Below, one piece after another: positions 1 to 18,500 of a DNA stretch of 64,000 nucleotides (the first letter of the stretch is position 1; every line of letters begins with the position of its first letter). The position numbers were made by a program, and so were the translations under genes. The notes beneath the pieces are model-generated. The model ran no database searches. It saw only the letters and a list, made by a program, of their open reading frames with translations, and had not been told where the DNA came from. Source of the stretch: Scatophagus argus (taxonomy: Eukaryota; Chordata; Actinopteri; Scatophagidae); NCBI RefSeq assembly GCF_020382885.2, contig NC_058499.1:17097872-17161871 (forward strand). Reading direction: 5' to 3'.

Positions 1-43
1 AGAGTGACTCTTCTCCTTTAATTTTTGGTTTATTTTACTTCAG

Positions 44-5375
<5,332 letters not shown>

Positions 5376-5879
5376 AAGGCCTGTTTGAAGTGTTGCCATG
5401 ACAGATGCACAGAAATTAACCACTGACCTTATGCTGCAAGTGCTGTCACCACCAACAATAATTTTAGCTGTAGTTTGAATTTTAGGGCATCATATGAAAC
5501 TGCTGGATTTTTCATCATTCAACTCTTTTTCAGCTCTGGTAATGCATCAAATATCCACTAGAGGACAGACTCACTCCCATCTTTATGTATTCATTCTACT
5601 CCAGAAGCAGATTAATGTTTGGTGTGTGTCAAAAATGTGACTTCCATCTTTCCCCTGGAGGTTTCCACTTTTGTTCTAAATACACTTGTTTCACAGAGCT
5701 TGCTTTACCAGGTCAAATACCATGTCAGCCAAGTGGAAGGGACAGACTATTAGTCTGCACATGAAAATAATTCACTTTAACAGTACACAGTGTTCCACTT
5801 GGACACCATGCAGAAATCAAGATTCTGAGGCTGTTTTGAGTAAAAAGGTATGCACACTACCAATTATACATCTAGTCAA
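5376..5879. other. igsf22 3' UTR and spacer
   Basis: This holds sequence after the igsf22 stop codon. I see no clear AATAAA close to the stop and no coding exon. The stretch just before 5880 may contain the decayed outer end of the Tc1 remnant that follows. Confidence 0.5.
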
Positions 5880-6628
5880 GATGAGACCGCTTCGTTTTTT
5901 CCACATTTTGTTATGTTACAGTCTCATTCCAAAATGGATTAAATTAAATTTCTCCCTCAAAAGTCTACACAAAATACCCCATAATTACAAAGTGAAACAA
6001 GTTTGCTTGAATTTTCTGTAAATTTATTAAAAATGAAACACAACAAATGTAACATGTACATAAGTATTCGCACCCTTTGCCATGACATTCAAAAGTGAGC
6101 TCAGGTGCCTCCTGTTTCCAATCATCATCCTCCAGAGGTTTCTACAACTTGAGTCCACCTGTGGTAAATTCAGTTGATTGGGCATGATTTGGAAAGGCTC
6201 ACACCTGTCTATATAAGACCTCACAGTTGACAGAGCATGTCAGAGTACAAAACAAGTCTTCAAGTCAAAGGAATTGCCCAGACTTGAACCCTATTTAGCA
6301 TCTCTGGAGAGATCTGAAAATGGCTCTGCATTGACACTCCCCATCCAACCTGATGGAGCTTGAGAGGTTCAGCATTGAAGAGTGGGAGAAACTGTCCAAA
6401 AATAAGTGTGCCAAGCTTATAGGATCATACGCAAAAAGACTTGAGGCTGTAATTGCTGCCAAAGTGGCTTCAATAAAATATTGATCACAGGGTGTGAATA
6501 CTTATGTACATGTTATATATGTTTTTTTTTAATTTTTAATAAATTTGTGAAAAAAATTGGAATGAGACTGTCACATAACAAAATGTGCAAAAAGCAAAGT
6601 GGTGTGAATGCTTTCTGGATGCACTGTA
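5880..6628 (+). mobile_element. Internally deleted Tc1-like DNA transposon
   Basis: The left part (about 5880-6275) and right part (about 6495-6628) form long imperfect inverted repeats; for example CACATTTTGTTATGT at 5900 reappears reversed near 6575, and CATGTACATAAGTATTC at 6053 reappears reversed near 6505. Between them, 6280-6483 encodes only the C-terminal fifth of a Tc1 transposase: the DLNPI motif, a stop two residues before the usual W, and a tail ending AAKVASIKY. The deletion joint is near 6275-6282. The right end TGCACTGTA is intact; the outer left end is diverged. It is non-autonomous and sits between igsf22 and tmem86a. Confidence 0.85.
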
Positions 6629-7504
6629 TGTATGAAAAAGGGATACAACTCTGATACTGTTCATCAATACAGATTTCATTGGAGCCTCTGAACTTGAAAG
6701 AACATTTTAAACTTACTGTGAATGTTAATTTCAGCATGTATAAGCAAAATATAAAATGAACTTTCAACCCTCTGTGTGTGACAGCTTCCCTCATTGTCAA
6801 AGGTTCCTGACAGCCTCTGTATAAGCATTGCCTCTGAGTGGTCTGCTGCTGCTTGGGAGAGAGACTGTGGTCTGACAAGGAGCTGCCAAACAGACAGAGA
6901 GGTTACAACCCCTCTCCATCCTGACGTCACTGTGCTGGCCAGCACAAACTCCATTTCTATAGAGCCACCAGGGAACTTGTAGTGTCAGTTTGGCAGGTTC
7001 AAATCAATTAATCGCCAGCAGGCACCAAACTGACGTCACTGGTACCTTCCACTGTCCTACTGCCCAACTTAGGCACAAAAAGGTGGAAGTAGTGCATGCC
7101 TAAACAGTCAGTGTAGGTGTTTAACAGAAAGTAAAGGCTGCTGGGAGCCAAAGGGAAATAAATGTGTGAGCATATCAGATCAGTTTCCCTGACATGACCT
7201 ATGAGATACAAGACAAAAGGATATCAAAGGGTTTTCTGATTCGTAACTTGAATGGAGAAATATTGGATGACAGTGAGAATATTGTAGTGTCATTCACATT
7301 TATTTGGAGATTAGGCATCATTTGATTTCATTATTTCAGTGGAAGTATATGTCCCCAAAAAAGCTATCACAGATATGCCTCATTTTTATGTCTTCAATAA
7401 AAATGAAGACTGGAGTTCTTTGATGGTAAGACCTTGGCTGCGAATGAATGAGCCGTGTTTGGAGGGAACTGGCACAACTTCTACAGGATTAAACTATGAA
7501 TGTG

Positions 7505-7533
<29 letters not shown>
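7505..7533. repeat. (GT)n microsatellite
   Basis: Uninterrupted GT dinucleotides, about 14 units. Confidence 0.95.
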
Positions 7534-7536
<3 letters not shown>

Positions 7537-8147
7537 ATGAAAAAAGGAGGAGGTTATATAAAAAAAACAAAACAGAATGACAGATTGCAAGAGGAAGCAT
7601 TGCAATCTGGATGTGTTTCCACAAGGTCAAAGCCTGTTGAAAGCACCTTCTCCACCTCTGCCAGACTACAGAGTGCAGCAGTTGCTAGAACAGAGCTCTC
7701 TGTTGTCCTCCAGTCCTTTCTGCCTTAACAGCACTTTAGCTGCCGAGGGCCGACAACTTCTCCATAAACACAAAACACTGAATTGTAGTCAATATCAGCT
7801 GACATGTGATACCTTTTGATTCTAGTACACAGCAAAATAAACAAAGAGCAAAGGATGTGTTGTTGAAGTTGCATTGTATTTGCATTTATTTCTCCACTAG
7901 ATATTCACATTCATAGCAGTTTCACTACAACAAAGAAACTATTTCATCTCTAAAGTCATGAAAAAATGAATCAATAAGTGAAAATCAAGGACAACAAGGT
8001 AAAGTATATAATAGAATAAAAATAAGAGAGTAACAACATTTGTTCATAAAATCAAGTCAAAAGATGCACTGTAATGGGCCATTAATCAGAATGAAAAAGT
8101 TATTTGTGGAAAACAAAAACAGCTTTTCCCACAGGCAAAACAGACCA

Positions 8148-8202
8148 AAAGAAAAAAAAACAAAAAACAAAAATAAAACAAACAAACAAACAAACAAAAA
8201 CT
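8148..8202. repeat. A-rich (AAAC)n tract
   Basis: An A-rich tract ending in repeated CAAA units. On the minus strand this is a T-rich run. Confidence 0.85.
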
Positions 8203-11200
8203 TTAGGGCTGCTTTTCTGCAAATAAAAGGATAACACTCTTCAAATGATTTATACACAAAGGTTTCTAACACTTCAAGAGCAATTCATGCCTGTTTAAAA
8301 AAAATGCTTTCGTCTCACACTGCTGATGCTTTACTTTCTTGTGCTTAAATCATCAGCATCAAAACATAGACTTCTTTTTCCTCTTTTCAAAAAAGAAATA
8401 CAAAGAGTAAAGTAAAAGAGAGAATATACTTTGAATAATACAGTACACAACAATCCTCTCATTTTAAACACTACAGCTGACAGTTTAACAGAGAGACTGA
8501 CTGGCCTTGGGTACAGAAAAGTGCTGCACACAACAGATTCAGATAATTATTACAAAGATTGAGGATTATTTGCACATACTTCTCACAGGCTCACACTGAC
8601 GTTGGAGGACTGTCAGTTCTGTACTGTGTACTTTTCCATCACTGTAGATGAGAGCTAACATGGATACACAAACTGTGTTCTGAATCTTGTGGTCTGGTAG
8701 AGAAAGAGAGAGAAAACTTTAAAAGAGAAAAAGGTGCCAACTTATTCAGAGGTGCGAGTGAATCCATGGGCCCTCTTTACTACAACAGCTACTGGTTCCA
8801 GCTCATGTCTCACAGCACAGGCTGAACTATACTGGCCTCCCACAGCTCCCCCAGGTCCCTTTTGTCTGCATGCACAAAGCTCAGAACAACAGGGTTGTTG
8901 ACAGGCTGAGGTAAAGTGATGCGCCTGCTGGCCTGCCATCTGTAAGGGGGGGGGGCAGGATGACAGCTAACAGGCAGGATGTAAAGGGATTCTTCCCCTG
9001 TGTGTCATATTTCACCTCCTCACCTAATTCTAGCTACAGTATCGCCGAACAATAACCTCCTTCCTAAGTGGAATGCCAAATGCACTCCAGCACCAGCGAA
9101 GGGGGTCTCTTTCTCCTACAGAACAAAAGGTTGTTTGATACATGAGAGGGCAATAATGCTAACAAGTTCCACTCAGTGAAATTGAGTTCAGTTTTCTATT
9201 ATGCTCTTAGTTTTGGTTACCTGTGCTTAGCTCAAGTAAAAATAGAAACAATAGAGGAGAAACAGAATGAATATTTTAAATTAAATCCTCCCAATGGGCA
9301 TGATAACTCCTAACTTACTAAATATGGTATTTGAGTTTATTTCTTGATTTACAGGCTTCCAAATTCGTGGAGATTTTCCAAAATGTGGGTGAGCCAACAA
9401 GAATAATCTCAGAAATACTTGCATGTAGCCATTAGGACTGTAGGGGAAACAGTCAGGAGGCTTTATGTGGCAGAAAACAAAGAAAGTAGAGCTTGCATAA
9501 ATTGCCCATATAGTAAAGACGACTAAGACCGTTTGATTGAATCACAACTCTCAGGTGGTTTTACTTCACACTAGAGTCGGTCATGCTGCCCAGCATCTCT
9601 CCTTATACTCCCCTAAACCCTGATTTAAGACAGCGTAAGCAGACAAATGCATGTCTGCTCATGAGCCTCTGTGGATGTCTTTCAGCACAGAAGCTTCTAC
9701 TAATTTTACAGAAAATGTTTTGCTAGTGAGGTGGATGAGATGAGGAGAGGGAGAGTACAGAATGGCAAAAATGCTGGGAGGACAAATTAAAACATGGAAC
9801 AGAAGACAAGTGGTCACACAGTTGCACTGATGAAACACTTAAGACTGACAAAGCAGAAATATGCTGCTGACAAGAGGCCGAAAGGTGATTGAGAAACTGT
9901 CTGGCAAAGCAGCAGACAGGAACAGACGCCCGGGCTGAGTGTGTTTCTTGGTCAGACTTAAGACTGTGTGCTGCTGTTAATGTTTAAGAAACCTTGATGA
10001 GTGTCAACACCATGGTCTGCCTGCAGACCTGTCATGGTGGCTGATTGTGATGCATAAACACATTTTTGATGTGCGTGTGTGGATGTTTTTGTGCGTATGC
10101 AGGCGTGTCAAAGACAGCTCCAGGGGTCACTGACCCAGCAGAGGGAACACATAACACGGGTCTGTTTCCTTTTCCATGCCCCTTTGTTTCATATAGAGCA
10201 CAGCAAGTAAATCACGGATGACAGAACCTGTCCATTTGCTATGTTTTTGTTAGTCATTAATACTTTCAATTGCTGGTGTACATTTGTAGTAATTCAATTT
10301 GGTGCTATTAATCATAGAGCCAGTGACATATACAAGGTAAGGTAAGGGTATTGCAAAGAGAAGGCATGTGCACCAATGGAAATGTGTCAAATTAAACTAA
10401 TGAAATACCACCTTAAAGTCAGCCTTAACATTTTTTCAACATAATTCAGATGATGCCATAAAACAAATGAAGAGGATATAAATCTCAAAAGATGAAGGGT
10501 GTGGAGAAAGTATAAGAGCTTTGTGAGAATACGTTGAAGATTTCCAGTAGTGAGTCCACTGCACCATGATGCATTTCTGGCCTTGAGTTGGTTCTGACTT
10601 GACGCAAACACACAAAGACTTTCACACAACAGCTAACACGCAGACACACACACACACACGCATGCACACTGATACGTGCACACATAATCAAACCATGCAT
10701 ACACTGCATGTAGATGTCTGAAGAAAGAGTATACAACATACTTTCTCAATATTCAGTTGGACATCAAACATAAAAAGTTTCCCGAGGGTGAAACAAATGA
10801 GAGGTGGGTGATAGATGAAAGACAAAATATCAGCAAACTTGTCTGGGATTAGCTGTGGTGGATTTTGCAGGATTAAAGCTGATGAAGTGTGCTGTGAGAG
10901 GGAATTATTGGGAATAATGGGATTACTGTCACATGACAAGCCAGTTCCCTCATTTCCCTCATTTTTTCTTCTTCAGTCAGACTGCCCCTGGGCAGTTTAT
11001 GTGCACGTCTGTGTGGGTGTCGTTATGAGTGACTGAATGCCTTCTGAGGCCCACACACACATACACACACAGGTGATAAACAAAAAAAAAAGAAAAAAGA
11101 TAGAAAAGAGCCTGTACCGTCCAGCCAGTGTCGTAGCCCTTTCTTTTCAGTCAGCATAACATGACCCAGGCCAGTGACAGCATGGGTTGTCCGATCCAGT

Positions 11201-12052
11201 CCAACAATAAGATCCCTGTGGATTTTTCCTAATAACTAACCCAGCAGGGGTTGTAGGTATCAGGTGTGTGAGCATGTTGACATTTGCAACCTACATTTCT
11301 GAAAAAAAAACTGGCAGGCAAAACACTGTGAAACGCCTGAAAGACTTCCCACTAAAGCGAGAAGCAGGTGCACCGAACAGCGCGTTATAATGTGTGCAGT
11401 GGTCTGCTGTGACTACAGTGTTTACTGTGTTCTCTTTGTGACAGCAGGGCAGTGTCAGTGAAATCTCAGCAGGAAGGATCGAGCTTCCACAAGAAAACCT
11501 AGTCTTTTCTAACAATCTCCTAAAGTGTTCAGTCACTAAAACTACAAAACACTGCCGTCGTTGCAGTCACACAACTCTCCCTCCTCGCCTTTTCTCCTCA
11601 TTGCCTTATTTTTTTTGTTTCCATCTCTGTCATCTTTTCTGTGTGTGTGTTATTCAACCTAATTCTTTCACACAGAGACACTGCATGTGGGTTTGTTGAG
11701 GACATAAAAGAGCCAAGTGAACAAAGGCAGTGTGGTTGTTGGAAATGAAATGGAAGGTACTGCAGATAATAAAACAGTTGTGGATATGATCCTTACTTTA
11801 AGAATAGCACCCTTAATTCAGGGGAACACAGAGCAACAGGGAGCGAAAAGCCAAATATGATCAAGTCAGTTAAAACAAAAACAAAAACACGCACACTCCC
11901 TTCTTAACAAGGTGTCAGGTAACAAAACCGATGACAAAAATAAGTTGTTAATTTATATTATTGGACCCTATAAAGCAGACATGTTTGGCGGGAGTCAGTG
12001 TGGTGACTGTGTGGAAACCGAGGTAAGAGTGTTAATCAGTCACACATAAATG

Positions 12053-12116
12053 CACACACACACACACACAATTGTTCTCTCTCTCACACACACGCGCACA
12101 CACACACACACACACT
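12053..12116. repeat. Compound (CA)n microsatellite
   Basis: Two CA runs (12053-12070 and about 12085-12115) are separated by a short CT-rich stretch. Confidence 0.93.
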
Positions 12117-12536
12117 CCTTGAAGGTCCCCAGTGACATGCTCCCATTAAATTAAAACATAACAGTTAAAGAAATACTCTGTCTAGCAGTGTAGCAGGTTA
12201 ATATTATTACACTTTCTTTGTTAACTAGGTTGAGAGACAGCCATTCTAGGATGGGAGGAGGCAGGTAGGACTGTTGTCGGGAGAGGCTGGAGATAATACT
12301 ACTGTATCTTCTGGGTATGAAGACTGGTGTGAGAATACCATACTAGTGGGGTAGTAGGGCGACAGCCTTGTGGAGACTGTACTGGAGCAGTCATCATGGT
12401 AATCGTTGTGTAAGACCACCAGCACGCTGTGACGAGGGTTGAGGGTTTGGGGATGTGGCAGTGAGATGTGTCCATGATCACTCAGGGCTGGAGGGGGAGG
12501 GTTGGCTGCCACCTTTGCCGCGGACGTTGGTGTAAC

Positions 12537-15500
12537 TCATGTTCTCTTCCTGGCCACCTCCACGTCCTGGCACTCGACGGCCGACAGCGCTATCAGCATC
12601 TGGGCTGCGTAGTAGGTAGCCATGATGATGGCACGCGAATGGGGCACGGGGAAGCAGAACTTGTTGACGGCGATGGTCAGGTCAGAGACCATGAAGAGCA
12701 CGGCACCCAGGCAGGCAGACAGCTTGGTCCAGGTCCACAGGTCGTTGGCCAGCTGCAGGCCTGCGACGGCTCTCCAGCCCATGAAACCGATGAGAGCAAT
12801 GTAGACGGCCACCAGGTAGGTAAAGGGGCCGGACAGGTAGGGGTACAGCAGTATGTAGCTCAGAGAGGACACAGCAGTGATGATCAGGCCAGCAAGCACG
12901 TTAAGAGGCTTCATCCCAAAGGCAGATGAATATAGGATGTGGGTGATGGCAAACATAAGAAGGCCTGCAGGACATTATAATATATATGATTTAAATCCAA
13001 ATATAGTATTACACAGTAGCATATTAGCAATCTATCTGACAAGAACACTAATATTGAAACAACTTACAAGAAGTCTAACAGGTAAATAAAATGTGAGTAG
13101 TTTCATCAGACTAGTTACCATTTTATGGTAAGAGGTGAAAGTGAGAGCTCCCAAAACAATCATGTCTGCGAACCATGATGGATGTGTTAGCTTTCATTTC
13201 TCTTCACAGTAAACTATCCTGAGAATTTTTTTAACGGATTATTACCTGACTCTTGTTTATTGCCTTGTTTAAAGTTAGCACATTCCTAGATACAATTACA
13301 CTATTACCATTAGCAGCGTTGGCCAAAACTACAACAATAAGACCCAAATAAACCAGATTTATCCTAGATGTAAAATCAACAGAGTTTAGTCCTGTGGATG
13401 AGATAACTGTGGCAAAGCGGCTCAGTGTGAGAGGTTTCTCCTCACCGTGGATGAAGTAGCCCTGCTCCTGCCAGATGAGAAAGGCATCACCCAGAGCAGA
13501 AAATATGAGGCCAGCCAGGATCTTGCGGGCACTGGAGTGAGCACCTAGGAAGCTGAAGCCATGTGCCAGTAAAAACACCCACAGGCAGAAGATGGGCAGA
13601 CATTTTATCAGTGCGCTGAACCAAGATGGGCTTGAGGTGGGAAGCCACAGGACAAAGTATACACAGGTTGCCTTGAAGAATGGCACAAGCTTGGGGCCTT
13701 CACTCTTGACCTGAAAGTAGATTAAATATCACCATTATTATCTATCTCACAGCTGGTTGCACTTACATGTGTTGATTCTGTTCAGTGAGCCCAGAAAATG
13801 CAATACAACTGTCACTCTGTCTTAAACTAGATTTATTAAAAGGACTATTATCTCAGTGTGGAGGGCTTGAGATAAATCACATGAAGGAAAAGCCTCATAA
13901 CAGTCTGTGCTTTGTGTGTCTGAGGACCATTATCTCACATCTTTAATTAAAAGAGGGAACATAAGCAGCAGATCTCAAGTGCTTCTCCTTACTTGGGAGA
14001 GTGGAACAGAGTCTTCAGGCTTGCTTTGTGCGGTCACTTGTTTAGATCACTGTGTCAGACATGCACGTGATCTGTGGCTGAAGTGAAACTCTATAGAAAT
14101 GGCAAGCAGAAGAGGAAATGCAAAATGCTCTCACACTGTCCCTTTGATTCCCTATAACCTTCTCTTCTTTTTTTTTGACTCTGTAGTCATCTTGTTTTTG
14201 TTTCTTCTCCCCTACTCTGCTCCATCTGTGTGGTATATTCAAGTCTCAATTTCTTCTTTCCAACTGTGTAACCAATCATATTTCTTTCTGTCTAAACAGA
14301 TGAGGCCCAGTAGGGTCTCAAAAAAAAAAATAAATCAAAAATACAAGAACAGGGTAAGAAAGAGATTAGTGGACTGACCACCCACCTGTTCTAAGTGATT
14401 CTCAGAACAGGTGGGTCCAGGCTTGAAACAGAAAACCCCAGGAACCAAAGAGGCAGAGGAAAGGAAAAGTTTTGTTGGGAGGGACAGTAACTGAGTGAGG
14501 GTTCACTAAAGCTGAGATCACTGGAAGGGGGATGAGGAAGATACAAGGGAGACAGGGAGGGGAGGAGTGAAGAAGCGGTCATAGCGCAACAGGGAAAGGG
14601 TTGAAAAGACTTGGCTGCTATTTGAAGTCCCAAATGACTATTTTTGCAGTGGCCATTTTGTATCCCTCTCCACAAACATTCTTTGGCAAAGTAAAATGTT
14701 GCAAGCAGTGCTCCCATTGCAATACTGACAAAAGAATAATTCAGCAGGAGAGAAGAAAGGAAGCTGGAGGAAGCACAGAGAAGTGAGGCTTTAGGGGAGG
14801 GGGACAATGAGTGAGGCGGGTTTACTGGCATTAAGATAACAGCTGTTTTTAGGAATGGACAGGTGAGTGTGGGGGTGGGGGAACTTGGGTGGGAAGGAGA
14901 GGAGGTGAGATAAAATGAGAGGTTACTGTAGTTCATATAGTTATTGCTCCTGGAGGAAGAGACGGAAGAGAAGTCCCCTGGTTGCACAACCGCTCAATAA
15001 AACAGAGTGACCTCCAGTGTGCCCTGGTGCAGCTAAAACACAGCAGCGAAACAATATGGCTCTGACACAAAAGAGGATCAGACAAAAAAAAAAAAAGCAA
15101 GCTGGGTGTTATCTACTGTGATTTAAGCTTTAAATCACGCATCATAAAGTGACCACAGTGAACTAAACTCTCTCTCTGCATCACTGAAATGTGATTGCAG
15201 AGTGTGTGAAGATCCAGAACGACTACGAACTGGCCAAGAATGCAGACACCCTTTTGTTTTATGCTGGTCACTGGTGCACGTTAGGACTGTCAAAGGTGTC
15301 AACGTATTGATACCTTTTAATATAATATCTGCATTTGATGGTATCACCTGAAACATAAGACATCTGATCAGATATTTGACTGACTGCACAGACGTTAACA
15401 TTAGTACAAACGTGCTGGTGTGTGTTAGGTGACTTTGTCTGTACCAGCACTGTGTGCAGGTCCTTAATAATGAATGAATTATCCTATTTTGTGTACCTTT

Positions 15501-18500
15501 GACTTTCTTTTCCGTTTGCTGTGGTATTAAGAATCATATTTTTTAAATACTAGATATCATATCAAAGTTTAAAAGTCTGGTATTATGACAACATCAATAC
15601 ATCTTCAGAACCAAAAAGTGGAAATTTGACTTTCAGCTACGATCCCTGTTATTATTCCAAGTCTATCAGGGATTTTGCTTTTTTAAATAAACAATTTGTG
15701 ACAGTTTACACCGTTCTTAACTAACTTGCTATGTTTTTTTTCTACCTTTGTGCCTGCAGTTTTGTCATCACTACTAATAGAGTTACTTGTTGACTTTTCA
15801 GTGCACATGTATTTATGTAATTTGGCTAGATTTAGCTAGACACTCCTATATCACAGGAATTTAATTATGATAGGCCTGGCCTGGACTGTTTGAGACAGTA
15901 ACCATGGCGTCTCTCTGATTCTTTGTTTTGGTTCATGTGTGTTAATCTCATTTTGTCATTGATCTTACACAACTCAGGGCCGTTGTATTATTTGTATTGT
16001 TTTTTCTTCTAACATTTGATCTGCCTTCGGAAGTGGCAAAAAAAGAGAAAAAATTAGGTTTACCATGTCAAAAGAGTTAAAGTCTGACCTGACAAGCCTG
16101 AGATAAGTATCAAAATAAGCTGCTGTAGCTCTGACTTTAACAAACAGAAGAATCTCTTGCTTTCTCCTTACATGCCCATATAAGATATCATCTGTCTTCC
16201 AGTTGCAAGCAGCATGAGAGGAATTTTTCCACAGGGGCAAAACTAAAGCTATGATGTAAACAAATGTACAGTCATGGCCAAAAGTTTTGAGAATGACACA
16301 ACTATTAATTTTTACAAAGTCTGCAGTTTCAGTTTTTATAATGGAAATTTGTATATACTCCAGAATGTTATGAGGAGTGATCCACTCAACTGCAATTATT
16401 TGCATAGTCCCTATTTGCCTTGAAAATGAACTTTATCACTAAAACCACATTTCCACTGCATTTCAGCCCTGCCACAAAAGGGCCAGCTAACATAATTTCA
16501 ATGACACACAGGTGTCACACACATTAACACAGGTGTGGGTGTTGATGAGGACAAGGCTGGAGATCAATCTGTCAGGATTGAGTGACTGGACACTTGGAAC
16601 TGGAAGATGGTGCCATTGTTCCCTTCCTGTTAGTCATGGTTACCAGCAAGGAAACACATGCAGCCATCATTGCATTGCACAGAAAGGGCCTAACGGGGAA
16701 GTTTATTGCAGCGAGTAAGATTGCACCTCAGTCAACCGTCTATAGGATTATCAAGAACTTCAAGGAGAGAGGTTCAATTGATGCCAAACAGGCTCCAGGG
16801 CGCCCAAGAAAGTCCAGCAAGCGGCAGGACCGTCTCCTGAAGTTGTTTCAGCTATGGGATCGGGCCACCACCAGTACAGAGCTTGCTCAGAAATGGCAGC
16901 AGGCAGGTGTGAGTGCATCTGCACGCACAGTAAGGCGAAGACTTTTGGAGGAAGGCCTGGTGTCAAGGAGGGCAGCAAAGAAGCCACTTCTCTCCAGCAA
17001 AAACATCAGGGACAGACTGATATTCTGCAGAAGTTACAAGGACTGGACTGCTGAGGACTGGGGTAAAGTCATTTTCTCTGAAGAATCCCCTTTCCGATTG
17101 TTTGGGGCATCTGGAAGAAGGCTTGTTCGGAGAAGACGAGGTGAGCGCTACCATCAGTCTTGTCTCATGCCAACAGTGAAGCATCCTGAGACCATTCATG
17201 TGTGGGGTTGCTTTTCGGTCAAGGGAGTGGGATCTCTTACAATCTTGCCTAAAAACACAGCGATGAACAAAGAATGGTGCCAGAACGTCCTCCGAGAGCA
17301 ACTTCTCCCAACCATCCAGGGGCAATTTGGTGATGAAGAATGCCTTTTCCAGCATGATGGAGCACCTTGCCATAAAGCAAAGGTCATAACAAAATGACTT
17401 AGGGAACAAAACATTAAGATTTTGGGCCCTTGGCCAGGAAACTCTCCAGATCTTAATCCCATTGAGAACTTGTGGTCAATCCTCAAGAGGCGGGTGGACA
17501 ATCAAAAACCCACAAATTCTGACAAACTCCAAGCATTGATTATGCAAGAATGGACGGTCATCAGTCAGGATTTGGTTCAGAAGTTGATCGACAGCATGCC
17601 AGGGAGAATTGCAGAGGTCTTGAAAAAGAAGGGTCAACACTGCAAATATTGACCTATTGCATGTATTTCTCAATAAAAGCTTTTGATACTTGTAAAATGC
17701 TTCTAATTGTATGTCATTATACCATAGAAACATCTGGCAAACACTTAAAAACCCTGAAGGAACAGACTTTGCGAAAATGTAATATTTGTGTCATTCTCAA
17801 AACTTTTGGCCATGACTGTACTCCTCTTATCTCCATTATGCACTTTAGCTGGCCTCCATAAAACAAATGGCAACATAAACAGGGAATATGCCAATGTGTG
17901 TGAGTATATGAGTCTATCCAGGTGGCCAAATGGGCACCAAGCACAGGAGACAACCCCGGCAGCACTCCCAGACTATCCAGTGTCATCACTACTCATCAGG
18001 CCACTGGTGGCTACTTAAGCACAGGACACAAGAACGCATAACATGTTTCTGCTGTACTATCGGGATTCAAGGAGTGGCTCCAAGCAACATCACCACACAG
18101 TTAGGACCTATCTATTATTTAATGAAGTGCAGCAAAAGAACACTTTCCCTGAGATCTGTAGGCCAAGGCCAAAAGACACTCAGGCTCCATAATCCATGAT
18201 CACATACAGTTCATTGTCTGTGCTTGTGTGTGTGTGTGTGTGGCAAAAGATGCATACATTCCCTGTATCTAATGCGGGATCTGGACAGTAAATACAGGTT
18301 GGAAGATGGGAGGAAGCCCAAGATTCCCATAACCTTTGGTCCTATTCATGCTGCATTTGAGCCATGACTAAAAAGCACTGAGGACATGGGAAACAAAGTC
18401 CATAAAGCGCACAAATGATACTCTTTCAGATCTTCCCAGTAAAGCGTTGTCAGAACATCATTAGTCGGCCTGAAATCTCCAACAGTGTTAACATTATATA

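Larger units (their letters stand above)
6630..12536. other. Spacer and probable long tmem86a 3' UTR
   Basis: No coding exon was found in this 5.9 kb. It lies between a Tc1 remnant and the tmem86a stop codon, so part of it should be tmem86a 3' UTR (minus strand). Candidate minus-strand AATAAA signals read as TTTATT on the plus strand at 7885-7890 and near 7299 and 9337; which one is used cannot be decided from sequence. The region also carries GT, A-rich and CA simple repeats, listed separately. Confidence 0.45.

Noticed and set aside
12468-12929. 153-residue plus-strand open frame
   Set aside because: It is the antisense shadow of the last tmem86a exon, whose minus-strand protein matches the family closely.
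14391-14987. 198-residue minus-strand open frame in tmem86a intron 1
   Set aside because: The protein is Ser/Pro/Leu low complexity and arises from a purine-rich plus strand. It resembles no known family, and the tmem86a transcript is accounted for without it.
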